Assembly (NCBI GenBank): GCA_902786925.1
Contig: CADAEK010000008.1
Coordinates: 1 to 64,000 of the forward strand
Direction: 5' to 3'
Source of the DNA: an uncultured Bacteroidales bacterium
GTDB taxonomy: Bacteria > Bacteroidota > Bacteroidia > Bacteroidales > Bacteroidaceae
Length of the DNA: 64,000 nt
Part shown: one piece after another, positions 26,599 to 34,728 of the stretch
How positions within the stretch are numbered: position 1 is the first letter of the stretch
Layout of the letters: every line of letters begins with the position of its first letter
Notes under the pieces: model-generated
Database searches by the model: none
The model's input: the letters and a program-made list of their open reading frames with translations, nothing else
Told to the model about the DNA's origin: nothing
Made by a program: the position numbers and the translations under genes

Positions 26599-27546
26599 TT
26601 AGTCGATGATTGTGTTGTCGTTCTTGATTTGGTCGAGTGTGATTCCAAGCACGTCGCATATTAGTGCCTCGCGGGCATAGAGTCCATTTTGCGCCTGCTC
26701 AAAGTAGTAGGCATGCTTGCTCTCGTCCACGTCATACTCAATCTCGTTTACGCGTGGCAGCGGATGCAGAATCTTCATGTTCTCCTTGGCCTTGCCCAGC
26801 ATGTCTGCCTTCAGAATGTAGGCGTCCTTCACACGTTCATATTCCATCAGGTCCGTAAAGCGTTCACGCTGTACGCGGGTCATATAAAGGATATCAGCAT
26901 CGGCAATAGTGTCTTCCGTGAAGTCTTGCTGCTCAATATACTTGATGTTGTTCTGCTTGCAGTAAAGTTTGTACTCGTCAGGCATCTCCAATTCCTTTGG
27001 AGCGATGAAGTGGAAGGTTGGATTGTACTTTCGCATGGACATCAGCAGCGAGTGCACTGTGCGTCCATACTTCAAGTCTCCCACCATGTAGATGTTCAGA
27101 TTGTTCAGCGTGCCCTGGGTCTTGTAGATGGAATAGAGGTCAAGCATCGTCTGTGAAGGATGCAGATTAGAGCCGTCGCCGGCATTGATGATAGGCACGT
27201 CAGTCACTTCGCTTGCATACAGTGCAGCGCCTTCCAGCTTGTGGCGCATCACAATCACATCTGCATAGTTACTTACCATTTTGATGGTGTCCTTCAGCGT
27301 CTCGCCCTTTGACGAACTCGTCACTTTCGGGTCGGTGAAGCCAATCACGCGTGCCCCCAGACGATTCGCTGCTGTCTCAAAGGACAATCTCGTTCTGGTG
27401 CTGGGCTCGAAAAACAGCGTGGCTACCACCTTGCCTTTTAGGAGCTGGCGGTTCGGATGCGCCTCAAATTCTGTCGCCATGTCGAGCAGATATTGAATCT
27501 TCTCTTTTCCGTATTCGGCAATCGAAACAATGCTTCTATTTTCCAT
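26599..27546 (-). CDS. pyrB: Aspartate carbamoyltransferase catalytic chain
   Basis: 315 residues. Carbamoyl-phosphate-binding [20 protein letters not shown] near residue 45 and the late [11 protein letters not shown] are typical; the SSSKGE loop (~82) carries the active-site Ser and Lys contributed to the neighbouring chain. It makes N-carbamoyl-aspartate from aspartate and carbamoyl phosphate. Transcribed from a well-formed promoter at 27597-27628 with a leader of about 45 nt, followed by pyrI. Confidence 0.97.
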   Translation of the reverse strand: MENRSIVSIAEYGKEKIQYLLDMATEFEAHPNRQLLKGKVVATLFFEPSTRTRLSFETAANRLGARVIGFTDPKVTSSSKGETLKDTIKMVSNYADVIVMRHKLEGAALYASEVTDVPIINAGDGSNLHPSQTMLDLYSIYKTQGTLNNLNIYMVGDLKYGRTVHSLLMSMRKYNPTFHFIAPKELEMPDEYKLYCKQNNIKYIEQQDFTEDTIADADILYMTRVQRERFTDLMEYERVKDAYILKADMLGKAKENMKILHPLPRVNEIEYDVDESKHAYYFEQAQNGLYAREALICDVLGITLDQIKNDNTIID

Positions 27547-27596
27547 ATAATCAGTATGTCTAATGATTTCTTTTCATGCTTCTCCCAAAAATCGTA

Positions 27597-27628
27597 CAAA
27601 GGTACGAAGAAATCGAGGAATGTCCAAA
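27597..27628 (-). promoter_or_regulatory. Promoter of pyrBI
   Basis: On the minus strand: TTTG (27625-27628), 20-nt spacer, TACCTTTG (27597-27604). An exact match to the Bacteroidetes promoter. Confidence 0.75.
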
Positions 27629-27767
27629 TTTATTTATGTTTTTCCAAGCGAGAAAATAATCAAGCAGACACAAATGCGGTGATTTCTATTTCCGCTCACA
27701 AAAAGAGAACGTGTCAATAGCGCATCCATTTAACACATCAAAATCGATGTGCCCCACATCGGTGAAT

Positions 27768-27807
27768 CGAAATGCCCCACGCCGGATAACCGATGTGGGG
27801 CATTTCG
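27768..27807 (-). terminator. Terminator after the PNPOx-like gene
   Basis: CGAAATGCCCCAC (27768-27780) pairs with GTGGGGCATTTCG (27795-27807), a 13-bp stem. A second, related GATGTGCCCCACATC stands at 27746-27760, so the GTGGGGC core occurs three times. Located 27 bp past the stop of the minus-strand gene. Confidence 0.7.
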
Positions 27808-27833
27808 TTTAAGTGGTTCTATGCTGCGCGATG

Positions 27834-28226
27834 TTAGAAATGAGCACTATCGTACACACCTTGCAAGTTGTAGAATGAAGCATCAGCATCTTTCACGTAA
27901 TACATAATCATGTTCTCCGTGCCAATGCTCATTCCAAGAGCTGGAATCTTTTGGACGAGAGCCTCTCTGATTTCCAGTCTGTTGTCCATGACCAGCTTGC
28001 CGCTCATGCGCAACACGTTATTCTTGAAAATGCAAATTTCAAACTTGGGATTCTTCTCCAACTGATTAGGTGCTTCGGTGCCTTTGATGGCCATGAAATA
28101 CAATTTCCCTTCGAACAGCAAGCTTGCTCCGTACACTCTCACGCGGGGCTGGTCTCCCTCGATAGTCGCTAAATAAAATTCGTTTGCCTTGTTCAGGAAA
28201 TCATAAACTTTCTGAATGTCTTCCAT
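27834..28226 (-). CDS. Pyridoxamine-5'-phosphate-oxidase-like flavoprotein
   Basis: 130 residues, one split-barrel domain of the PNPOx-like family: FYLATIEGDQPRVRVYGASL at the start, then KLYFMAIKGTEAPNQLEKNP and EICIFKNNVLRMSGKLVM. Members bind FMN, F420 or heme; this short form is typical of small FMN-binding proteins in anaerobes. The physiological substrate is unknown. A perfect promoter lies about 110 bp upstream (28339-28370), leaving a 5' UTR of roughly 105 nt that contains a 30-bp direct repeat. Confidence 0.85.
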   Translation of the reverse strand: MEDIQKVYDFLNKANEFYLATIEGDQPRVRVYGASLLFEGKLYFMAIKGTEAPNQLEKNPKFEICIFKNNVLRMSGKLVMDNRLEIREALVQKIPALGMSIGTENMIMYYVKDADASFYNLQGVYDSAHF

Positions 28227-28244
28227 TGTGTTAAGATGTTAAGG

Positions 28245-28341
28245 GTTATACATAAAACTGTGTTCACGTCGCAAGATGTGATTCCAGGCGATGATGGCAT
28301 CACCTTCCCACGTTATACATAAAACTGTGTTCACGTCGCAA
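28245..28341. repeat. 30-bp direct repeat in the leader of the PNPOx-like gene
   Basis: A 30-bp sequence starting GTTATACATAAAACTG occurs at 28245-28274 and exactly again at 28312-28341, offset 67 bp. The upstream copy abuts the promoter's -7 element; both lie within the transcribed leader or at its very start. Confidence 0.92.
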
Positions 28342-28370
28342 ATGTACTACATTCTATTTTACCCACCAAA
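28339..28370 (-). promoter_or_regulatory. Promoter of the PNPOx-like gene
   Basis: On the minus strand: TTTG (28367-28370), 20-nt spacer, TACATTTG (28339-28346). The last bases of the 30-bp direct repeat overlap the -7 element. Confidence 0.75.
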
Positions 28371-28522
28371 TTTGGATAGAAAAAAGTGAATTTGGACCAA
28401 AACTTTTTTGCAGCCCTCTCTCTCTTCCTCCCTCATCTATCCTAAATCGGGTATGAAAAGCCATGATAAAACCATGCTACGAGGTAAAAAGGGTGCTTTT
28501 ACGGCGATTTGTAGGACAAGAT

Positions 28523-28554
28523 TTTGATGGTTCGGGAAAAGTGGCGTATCTTTG
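28523..28554 (+). promoter_or_regulatory. Promoter of the DMP19-family gene
   Basis: TTTG at 28523-28526, 20-nt spacer, TATCTTTG at 28547-28554. Transcription should start near 28561, just ahead of ATG codons at 28565 and 28574. Confidence 0.75.
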
Positions 28555-28573
28555 CATCCTTAAAATGGTGAAT

Positions 28574-29110
28574 ATGGTACATTTGGACAAGCAACAGGCT
28601 CTTGAGAAGTATAAGGAACTGGACAGCATCGGCTTCATCCAGTGGGTAACAGACGGCTATCTTTCTGCTGTCGGAGGTGCTTTGACCTCCCAAAACATGG
28701 AGATGCTGAGTGCTGAGCAGCATGCTTTGCTGTGCTATCGCTATGTGCTCGACGAGGTGATGGAGGGTGGTTTCATCCAGTTGATACTCAATGGCTATGC
28801 ACCCTATGTGCTTGAAGGACCATTCCCGATGGTTGTCAAGAAAGAGTGGGGCGCAGCCGTGGCCAATGACGGGCAAGAACTCTCGCCTGTCATGAAAGGC
28901 TTTTCCAAACTGCTCTATGATGTCAAAAAGGAATACTATAATCACCAAGAGGAATTGTCTCGCGAACTGAGCGACGAGGACTTCATGGCGCTCTATGAGC
29001 AACTGGAAGACTTGAACGAGATGGGGGATGATTTCCTCGACGATCATCAGGAGGAGGTATCCCCATTGGTGGCGAAGATGATTGTGGAGAGGCTGGACAA
29101 GTATATGTAA
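28574..29110 (+). CDS. DMP19 (DUF4375) family protein
   Basis: About 178 residues. The open frame begins at 28463, but the promoter at 28523-28554 rules out starts before ~28561; ATG 28565 would leave almost no leader, so ATG 28574 (MVHLDKQQALEKYKEL) is preferred. YRYVLDEVMEGGFIQLILNG matches the DMP19/DUF4375 core (a helix, E-x-x-x-GGF-Q, then N-G). The Asp/Glu-rich C-terminus (EDLNEMGDDFLDDHQEE) suits a DNA-mimic-like surface, as described for Neisseria DMP19. Its role here is unknown. smpB follows by 108 bp on the same strand. Confidence 0.75.
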   Translation: MVHLDKQQALEKYKELDSIGFIQWVTDGYLSAVGGALTSQNMEMLSAEQHALLCYRYVLDEVMEGGFIQLILNGYAPYVLEGPFPMVVKKEWGAAVANDGQELSPVMKGFSKLLYDVKKEYYNHQEELSRELSDEDFMALYEQLEDLNEMGDDFLDDHQEEVSPLVAKMIVERLDKYM

Positions 29111-29218
29111 TGCGTCTTTCGAAAGCGGAGCTCCCTCACAATCAATGGAGCTATGCTTCGCAAGGAAAGGGTTTGGCTCGCCTCTCGCCACAAAGAAAAC
29201 GTAGGTAAAGTAAGGATT

Positions 29219-29695
29219 ATGGCAAAAAAGAAGATAGCGAAGAATCAGCAAGTGAACATCAAGAACAAGAGAGCGTCGTTTGACTATGAGTTTATCGACA
29301 CTTTCACGGCTGGCATTGTCCTGACGGGAACTGAAATCAAGAGTATCCGTGCAGGAAAAGCAAGTTTGGTGGACACTTATTGCTACATCAATAACGGAGA
29401 GATTTGGGTGAAGAACATGTATGTGGCGCACTATCTCGAGGGCTCCTACAACAATCACCTGGAGCGCAGAGAACGCAAATTGCTCCTGAACAGAAAGGAA
29501 ATCCGCAATCTGCAAGACGACACCAAGGCGCCCGGATTCACCATTGTGCCTGTTCGCCTCTATATCAACGAGAAAGGACTTGCCAAGCTGGACATCGCAC
29601 TGGCACGAGGTAAGAAGGAATACGATAAGCGGCAAACACTCAAGGAAAAGGAAGACCGCAGAGAAATAGACCGTGCAAAGAAACACTATATTTAA
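29219..29695 (+). CDS. smpB: SsrA-binding protein
   Basis: 158 residues from ATG 29219 ([20 protein letters not shown]). The family blocks are clear: [43 protein letters not shown], and the basic [21 protein letters not shown] tail. It binds tmRNA and delivers it to stalled ribosomes. Upstream in-frame codons to 29153 are not protein-like. metH follows at 29760. Confidence 0.96.
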   Translation: MAKKKIAKNQQVNIKNKRASFDYEFIDTFTAGIVLTGTEIKSIRAGKASLVDTYCYINNGEIWVKNMYVAHYLEGSYNNHLERRERKLLLNRKEIRNLQDDTKAPGFTIVPVRLYINEKGLAKLDIALARGKKEYDKRQTLKEKEDRREIDRAKKHYI

Positions 29696-29759
29696 GGGAT
29701 AGGCGGAATGTGAAACCCGACGTTTCTCATTTCGCCTCTCACCGCTCACATTTCACATT

Positions 29760-32525
29760 ATGTTGGACACAAACATCATTAAGGAACGCATACTGATATT
29801 GGATGGTGCAATGGGCACCATGATTCAGCAGTACGGATTGCAGGAAGAGGACTTCCGGGGCGAACAGTTCAAGGATGTGCCCGGACTAATGAAGGGTAAC
29901 AACGACATCCTTTGCCTCACCCGCCCTGATGTGATAGCAGACATACACCGCAAGTATTTGGAGGCAGGAGCAGACCTCATTACCACCTGCACCTTTTCCT
30001 CGCAACGCATCTCCATGGCAGATTACAACGTGGAGGACTACTGCCGTGAAATGAATCTTGCGGGTGCCCAGATTGCCCGTCGCCTTGCCGATGAGTTTAC
30101 ACAGAAGACACCCTCCAAGCCCCGTTTTGTGTTGGGTGATGTGGGTCCCACCAACAAGACCCTCAGCATCTCTCCCGATGTGAACAACCCCGCCTTGCGA
30201 AGCCTCACCTACGATGAATTGGTGAATGCCTACATCGAACAGATGGAAGCGCTCCTCGAAGGAGGTGTGGATGCCCTGCTCATCGAGACCATCTTCGACT
30301 CGCTGAACGCAAAGGCCGCCATCTATGCCGCAGAGAAGGCCATGGAGTCCACTCAGAAGCATGTGCCTTTGATGCTCTCTGTCACCGTAAGCGACACGGC
30401 AGGCCGCACCCTCTCCGGACAAACCTTGGAGGCCTTTCTTGCCAGCGTGCAGCACGCTGATATTTTCTCTATTGGTTTGAACTGCTCCTTTGGAGCGCGA
30501 CAACTCAAACCCTTCCTGAAGACACTGGCAGATAAAGCGCCTTATTATATCTCAGCACACCCCAATGCGGGACTCCCCAATTCTTTGGGACTCTATGACC
30601 AGACACCCGAGATGATGGCCGAGCAGGTGAAGGAATACGTGGATGAAGGACTGGTCAATATTCTGGGAGGCTGCTGCGGAACAACCGAGAAATTCATTGG
30701 ACTCTATCCCGCCATCGTGGATGGGAAAAAGCCACACGTCCCTGCTGCCAAGCCCAAGAATTTGTGGCTGAGCGGTCTCGAACTGCTGGAACTGACACCC
30801 GAACGCCGCTTCGTCAATGTGGGTGAGCGATGCAACGTGGCAGGCTCACGCAAGTTCCTTCGTCTCATCAACGAGAAAAACTATGAAGAGGCTCTCTCCA
30901 TTGCCCGCAAGCAAGTGGAGGACGGAGCCCTTGTGCTCGACATCAACATGGATGACGGACTGCTCGATGCCAAGCATGAGATGGTCACCTTCCTGAATCT
31001 TCTGATGAGCGACCCCGACATCTCAAAGGTGCCCATGATGATTGACTCCAGCGATTGGGAAGTCATCAAGGCGGGTTTGAAGTGTGTGCAGGGAAAGAGC
31101 ATCGTCAACAGTATCTCGCTGAAGGAAGGTGAGGAGAAGTTCCTCGACAAGGCCCGTGAAATCAAACGTCTGGGCGCCGCTACCGTAGTGATGGCTTTCG
31201 ACGAACAGGGTCAGGCCACCTCCTATGAGCGTAAGATAGAGATTTGTGAGCGAGCCTATCACTTGCTCGTGGACAAAGTGGGATTCAATCCGCTCGATAT
31301 CATTTTTGACCCCAATGTGCTGGCAGTAGCCACAGGCATGGAGGAGCACAACAATTACGGACTCGACTTCATTCGCGCCACGGAGTGGATTCGCAAGAAC
31401 CTGCCAGGCGCTCATGTGTCAGGCGGTATGAGCAATCTCTCGTTCTCTTTTCGCGGCAACAACTACATTCGTGAGGCCATGCACTCCGTGTTTCTTTACC
31501 ATACCATAGCGGTAGGTCAAGACCTCGGCATTGTTAATCCTGCCACACAAGTGCTCTACAGCGATATTCCTGAAGATGTGCTGACGGCCATCGACGATGT
31601 GTTGCTCAATAGAACGCCCGATGCTACTGAAAATCTGATTGAAATAGCTGCTCGAATAAAAGCAGAAAAAGATGCTGAGAAAGAGGCACTTAAAAACGGA
31701 GGAGCTGTTGTCAAGAGTCCTGCTGATGATTGGCGAAATGGTACCATCGAGGAGCGCCTGAAGCACGCATTGGTAAAAGGTGTCGGTGACCATTTGGACA
31801 CCGATTTGGATGAGGCTGTAGCGCAATACGGAGACCCTGTCAAGATTATTGAAGGTCCTTTGATGGATGCCATGAACACCGTGGGCGAACTTTTCGGCGC
31901 TGGCAAGATGTTCTTGCCTCAGGTGGTGAAGACTGCTCGAACCATGAAGAAAGCGGTAGGCATCCTTCAGCCACTCATTGAGGCCAGTCGTTCCGAAGGA
32001 GCGCAGAAAGCAGGCAAGGTGCTGCTCGCTACGGTGAAAGGAGATGTGCACGACATCGGCAAGAACATTGTCAGCGTGATTCTCGCCTGCAACAACTACG
32101 AAATCATAGATTTGGGCGTGATGGTACCCTCTGAAACCATCGTGGATAGAGCCATTGACGAACACGTCGATATCATCGGGCTCTCAGGACTCATCACTCC
32201 CTCGCTCGAAGAGATGGTGAATGTGGCCAGAGCCTTGGAAGAGCGCAGTGTTGACATCCCCATCATGATAGGTGGAGCCACCACCAGCGAACTCCACACG
32301 GCCTTGAAGATAGCGCCCGTGTATCATGGTCCTGTGCTCTGGATGAAAGATGCCTCACAGAACGTGATAGCCAGTGCCCGCCTGCTCAATCCTGAGACGC
32401 GTGCCGAGTTGACAGACGAGCTGGATAGAAAATATGCCGAACTCCGTTCCGAAAGAGAGGAAGGGGAGTCCGGCATGGTCAGTCTGGAAGAAGCCCGTAA
32501 GCGGAAGCCTAAGTTCTTTGATTAG
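29760..32525 (+). CDS. metH: Cobalamin-dependent methionine synthase, short form
   Basis: 921 residues against ~1227 in E. coli. Domains in order: homocysteine-binding barrel (~1-320; zinc ligands in LNCSFGARQL and GGCCGTTEKF), pterin-binding barrel (~345-620; NVGERCNVAGSRKF, DINMDDGLLD), helical cap (~640-735) and B12 domain (~740-880) with DVHDIGKNIV, whose His binds cobalt from below. The C-terminal reactivation domain that binds SAM is absent and the protein ends KRKPKFFD. It transfers methyl from methyl-tetrahydrofolate to homocysteine. Reactivation must come from a separate protein, as seems usual in Bacteroidetes. It overlaps the convergent mazG stop by 4 bp. Confidence 0.95.
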   Translation: MLDTNIIKERILILDGAMGTMIQQYGLQEEDFRGEQFKDVPGLMKGNNDILCLTRPDVIADIHRKYLEAGADLITTCTFSSQRISMADYNVEDYCREMNLAGAQIARRLADEFTQKTPSKPRFVLGDVGPTNKTLSISPDVNNPALRSLTYDELVNAYIEQMEALLEGGVDALLIETIFDSLNAKAAIYAAEKAMESTQKHVPLMLSVTVSDTAGRTLSGQTLEAFLASVQHADIFSIGLNCSFGARQLKPFLKTLADKAPYYISAHPNAGLPNSLGLYDQTPEMMAEQVKEYVDEGLVNILGGCCGTTEKFIGLYPAIVDGKKPHVPAAKPKNLWLSGLELLELTPERRFVNVGERCNVAGSRKFLRLINEKNYEEALSIARKQVEDGALVLDINMDDGLLDAKHEMVTFLNLLMSDPDISKVPMMIDSSDWEVIKAGLKCVQGKSIVNSISLKEGEEKFLDKAREIKRLGAATVVMAFDEQGQATSYERKIEICERAYHLLVDKVGFNPLDIIFDPNVLAVATGMEEHNNYGLDFIRATEWIRKNLPGAHVSGGMSNLSFSFRGNNYIREAMHSVFLYHTIAVGQDLGIVNPATQVLYSDIPEDVLTAIDDVLLNRTPDATENLIEIAARIKAEKDAEKEALKNGGAVVKSPADDWRNGTIEERLKHALVKGVGDHLDTDLDEAVAQYGDPVKIIEGPLMDAMNTVGELFGAGKMFLPQVVKTARTMKKAVGILQPLIEASRSEGAQKAGKVLLATVKGDVHDIGKNIVSVILACNNYEIIDLGVMVPSETIVDRAIDEHVDIIGLSGLITPSLEEMVNVARALEERSVDIPIMIGGATTSELHTALKIAPVYHGPVLWMKDASQNVIASARLLNPETRAELTDELDRKYAELRSEREEGESGMVSLEEARKRKPKFFD

Positions 32526-33343
32526 CCAAGCTTCTTAGCCTCGTTCCACCAGGCATCCATTTGTTCCAAGGTCAGGTCTTTTAGGTCCTGGCCTTTTTCT
32601 TTGGCTTTCGCCTCCACATAATTGAAGCGGCGGATAAACTTCTGGTTGGTGTGCTCCAGCGCATTGTCAGGATTGATTTTGTAGAGGCGAGCCGCATTGA
32701 TGAGGCTGAACATCACGTCGCCAAACTCCTCTGTGGCATGCTGTTTGGCAGCGGCCTTCGCTTCTTCAGTGGCTGTTTCATCCGCATAGGCATGTTCCAC
32801 CTCAGACTCAAACTCCGTAATCTCCTCCTTCACCTTCTTCCACACATCGCGGCGCTCCTCCCAGTCGAAACCCACGTTGCGGGCCTTGTCCTGAATGCGG
32901 TAAGCCTTGATGAGTGAGGGTAGGGCGTCAGGCACTCCAGAGAGCACCGTCTTGTTGCCATCCTTCTCCTTCGTCTTAATCTGCTCCCATGTCTGTACCA
33001 CCTCGCCAGCGGTGTTCGCCACTGCGTCGCCATACACGTGCGGATGACGGAAAATCAACTTGTCACACAACTTGTGGCACACGTCAGCCACATCAAAAGC
33101 ACCCTTCTCCTCACCGATTTTAGAGTAAAAGACAATATGCAGCAGCACATCACCCAGTTCCTTGCAGATATTCATATTGTCCTCCTTCATCAGCGCGTCA
33201 CACAACTCATAAGTCTCTTCAATCGTGTTAGGGCGCAGCGACTCATTTGTCTGCTTACGGTCCCAAGGACACTTCTCGCGCAGGTCATCCATCACGTCGA
33301 GCAAACGCCCGAAAGCTTCCATTTTTTCTTGTCTTGTATGCAT
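32522..33343 (-). CDS. mazG: Nucleoside triphosphate pyrophosphohydrolase
   Basis: 273 residues with the two MazG all-helical domains: KCPWDRKQTNESLRPNTIEE with KELGDVLLHIVFY (N-terminal EExxD-type metal site), and EFGDVMFSLINAARL in the second. It hydrolyses NTPs and dNTPs to monophosphates, a housekeeping role, and lowers ppGpp in E. coli. Stop overlaps that of convergent metH. A -7-like element (CAAAGGTA, 33383-33390) lies 40 bp upstream. Confidence 0.93.
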   Translation of the reverse strand: MHTRQEKMEAFGRLLDVMDDLREKCPWDRKQTNESLRPNTIEETYELCDALMKEDNMNICKELGDVLLHIVFYSKIGEEKGAFDVADVCHKLCDKLIFRHPHVYGDAVANTAGEVVQTWEQIKTKEKDGNKTVLSGVPDALPSLIKAYRIQDKARNVGFDWEERRDVWKKVKEEITEFESEVEHAYADETATEEAKAAAKQHATEEFGDVMFSLINAARLYKINPDNALEHTNQKFIRRFNYVEAKAKEKGQDLKDLTLEQMDAWWNEAKKLG

Positions 33344-33411
33344 TTCTTCTTATTATAAATAGTGAGTGGCACAAATTTTCGGCAAAGGTACGATTTTTTC
33401 CATGATTTTGT

Positions 33412-33442
33412 TTTGTGGTATTCAAAAATTGTGCTACCTTTG
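33412..33442 (+). promoter_or_regulatory. Promoter of the tRNA cluster
   Basis: TTTG at 33412-33415, 19-nt spacer, TACCTTTG at 33435-33442. It faces the tRNA genes, with a leader of about 70 nt before tRNA-Ser. Confidence 0.75.
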
Positions 33443-33518
33443 CACTCGCAATTGACAAGGGAGTGCCTTTAGCGAAGGAGAAACACACCAAGTCAAAGAA
33501 ATCAGAACGCACAGTTCC

Positions 33519-33606
33519 GGAAGGATGGGTGAGTGGCTGAAACCACCAGTTTGCTAAACTGACGTACGGGTTTACCGTACCGGGGGTTCGAATCCCCCTC
33601 CTTCCG
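33519..33606 (+). tRNA. tRNA-Ser (GCT)
   Basis: 88 nt. Acceptor GGAAGGA pairs with TCCTTCC (33599-33605), discriminator G. The anticodon arm CAGTTTGCTAAACTG presents GCT. A long variable arm (GTACGGGTTTACCGTAC) marks a class II serine tRNA. CCA is not encoded. Confidence 0.95.
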
Positions 33607-33621
33607 CAACTCTTCTGATAT

Positions 33622-33693
33622 GGCGCTTTCGTCTAGCGGCTAGGACACATGCCTCTCACGCATGGAACACGAGTTCGATTCTCGTAGGCGCTA
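33622..33693 (+). tRNA. tRNA-Glu (CTC), copy 1
   Basis: 72 nt starting GGCGCTTTCGTCTAG. The anticodon arm CATGCCTCTCACGCATG presents CTC, reading GAG. T arm CGAG-TTCGATT-CTCG. CCA is not encoded. Confidence 0.93.
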
Positions 33694-33732
33694 CATAAAA
33701 CTTCGGAATCAACAGCCCTTCATTGGGCACTT

Positions 33733-33804
33733 GGCGCTTTCGTCTAGCGGCTAGGACACATGCCTCTCACGCATGGAACACGGGTTCGATTCCCGTAGGC
33801 GCTA
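33733..33804 (+). tRNA. tRNA-Glu (CTC), copy 2
   Basis: 72 nt, identical to copy 1 except one base pair of the T stem (CGGG with CCCG in place of CGAG with CTCG), a compensated change. It ends directly before the terminator. Confidence 0.93.
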
Positions 33805-33805
33805 C

Positions 33806-33847
33806 AAAGGAAGGAGATATCTTCGGATATCTCCTTCCTTTTTGTTT
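33806..33847 (+). terminator. Terminator of the tRNA cluster
   Basis: A 16-bp perfect stem, AAAGGAAGGAGATATC (33806-33821) with its complement (33826-33841), closes a TTCG tetraloop and runs into TTTGTTTT. A textbook intrinsic terminator. Confidence 0.93.
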
Positions 33848-34648
33848 TCATCCCCACCAGTATTGTAAACCGCATCCCTTCCTGTGGAAACCCCTGATTA
33901 TGGTGACAGTTGACGACGTTTGTAGCAGCGAGAGCAGAGTCAAGCTAACTGTCAATTGTCAACTACCTCAAGCCTCTTTGTGGCGTTGAGACTTGCCCAC
34001 AAACAAATGTGAGCGTAGCCAACAAGTCATTTTGAGTTGTGCTTGGTCGCCGGTCAAAGTGTTAACAGTGTTAACGTGTGAACATTACAAAAAATCTCTG
34101 TGCGCACACGCGTATAATATAATATATAATAAATATATTACTCTCAACAAACCCCTTATAAACAACCCCCAAACCACCTGACACAGAAAAAAAGTGATGT
34201 TCACACGTTCACACGTTCACGCTTTGCGTATCATTATGAATTTCAGTTGTGTAAAAATGTTCACACTTTTCCTAAAACTCCAATTTTACACAAAATCCAC
34301 CTGTTCCTACCCCTATTTCATGCCTTGTTTTAGGGTAAAAGCACCCCTGTTTTAAGGTCAGCCACCCTCAATTTTCATGTGTCACACCCTCCATTTTGAA
34401 CATCTGAATTCTAAAAATGGGGTACTTCCCCCTCCAAAATGATGTGTCAACCTTTATCAGTATAAAGCAATGGCTCTTTATATTTCTGGGCTTTGCCCCA
34501 AAGATTCTTTATAAGATTTTATATGATTTCTTGCGATGCAGTAAACACACCTCCAAAGCCATTCAAGACTCAAAAAAATCTGTGCCATCTGTGTGTGACT
34601 TCCCAAGCCGCTGAAGTTTGCAGGTACAGGAGAGGAATGGAAAAAATG
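33848..34648. other. Gene-free region beside the tRNA cluster
   Basis: About 800 bp with no credible gene on either strand. It holds CGTGTGAACAT (34075-34085) and its inverse ATGTTCACACG (34197-34207), further TTCACAC copies (34208-34266), GTTAACAGTGTTAAC (34070-34084 area), a purely AT stretch around 34114-34140, and two similar CACCCTC-A/C-ATTTT blocks (34364-34398). Runs with these TTCACAC repeats are known to me from accessory regions of Bacteroidales, but I cannot assign this one. Confidence 0.6.
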
Positions 34649-34680
34649 AAGGGAAGGGATGCATGGGCATCCCTTCCCTT
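34649..34680 (-). terminator. Terminator after the MFS gene
   Basis: AAGGGAAGGGATGC (34649-34662) pairs with GCATCCCTTCCCTT (34667-34680). On the minus strand TTCATTTTTTCC follows. Confidence 0.8.
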
Positions 34681-34728
34681 GTGTGTGAGTATTTCCGTGT
34701 GGAAATCTATAGGTTTTGTGTTATTCTT

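Noticed and set aside
28245-28341. 30-bp direct repeat considered as a minimal CRISPR or an insertion-site duplication
   Set aside because: Only two copies, spacing 37 bp of ordinary sequence, no cas genes; far too long for a target-site duplication and no element between the copies.
28499-29749. 416-codon open frame on the minus strand
   Set aside because: It is antisense to the DMP19-family gene and smpB, both with clear family matches; its translation is Leu/His-rich shadow sequence.
29696-29759. Possible cobalamin or SAM riboswitch before metH
   Set aside because: The gap is only 64 bp and shows no conserved riboswitch core.
31419-32165. 248-codon minus-strand frame inside metH
   Set aside because: Lies entirely under conserved MetH domains and has no protein-like pattern.
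33723-33989. 88-codon plus-strand frame over the second tRNA-Glu and its terminator
   Set aside because: It is formed by tRNA and terminator sequence, so it cannot be a gene.
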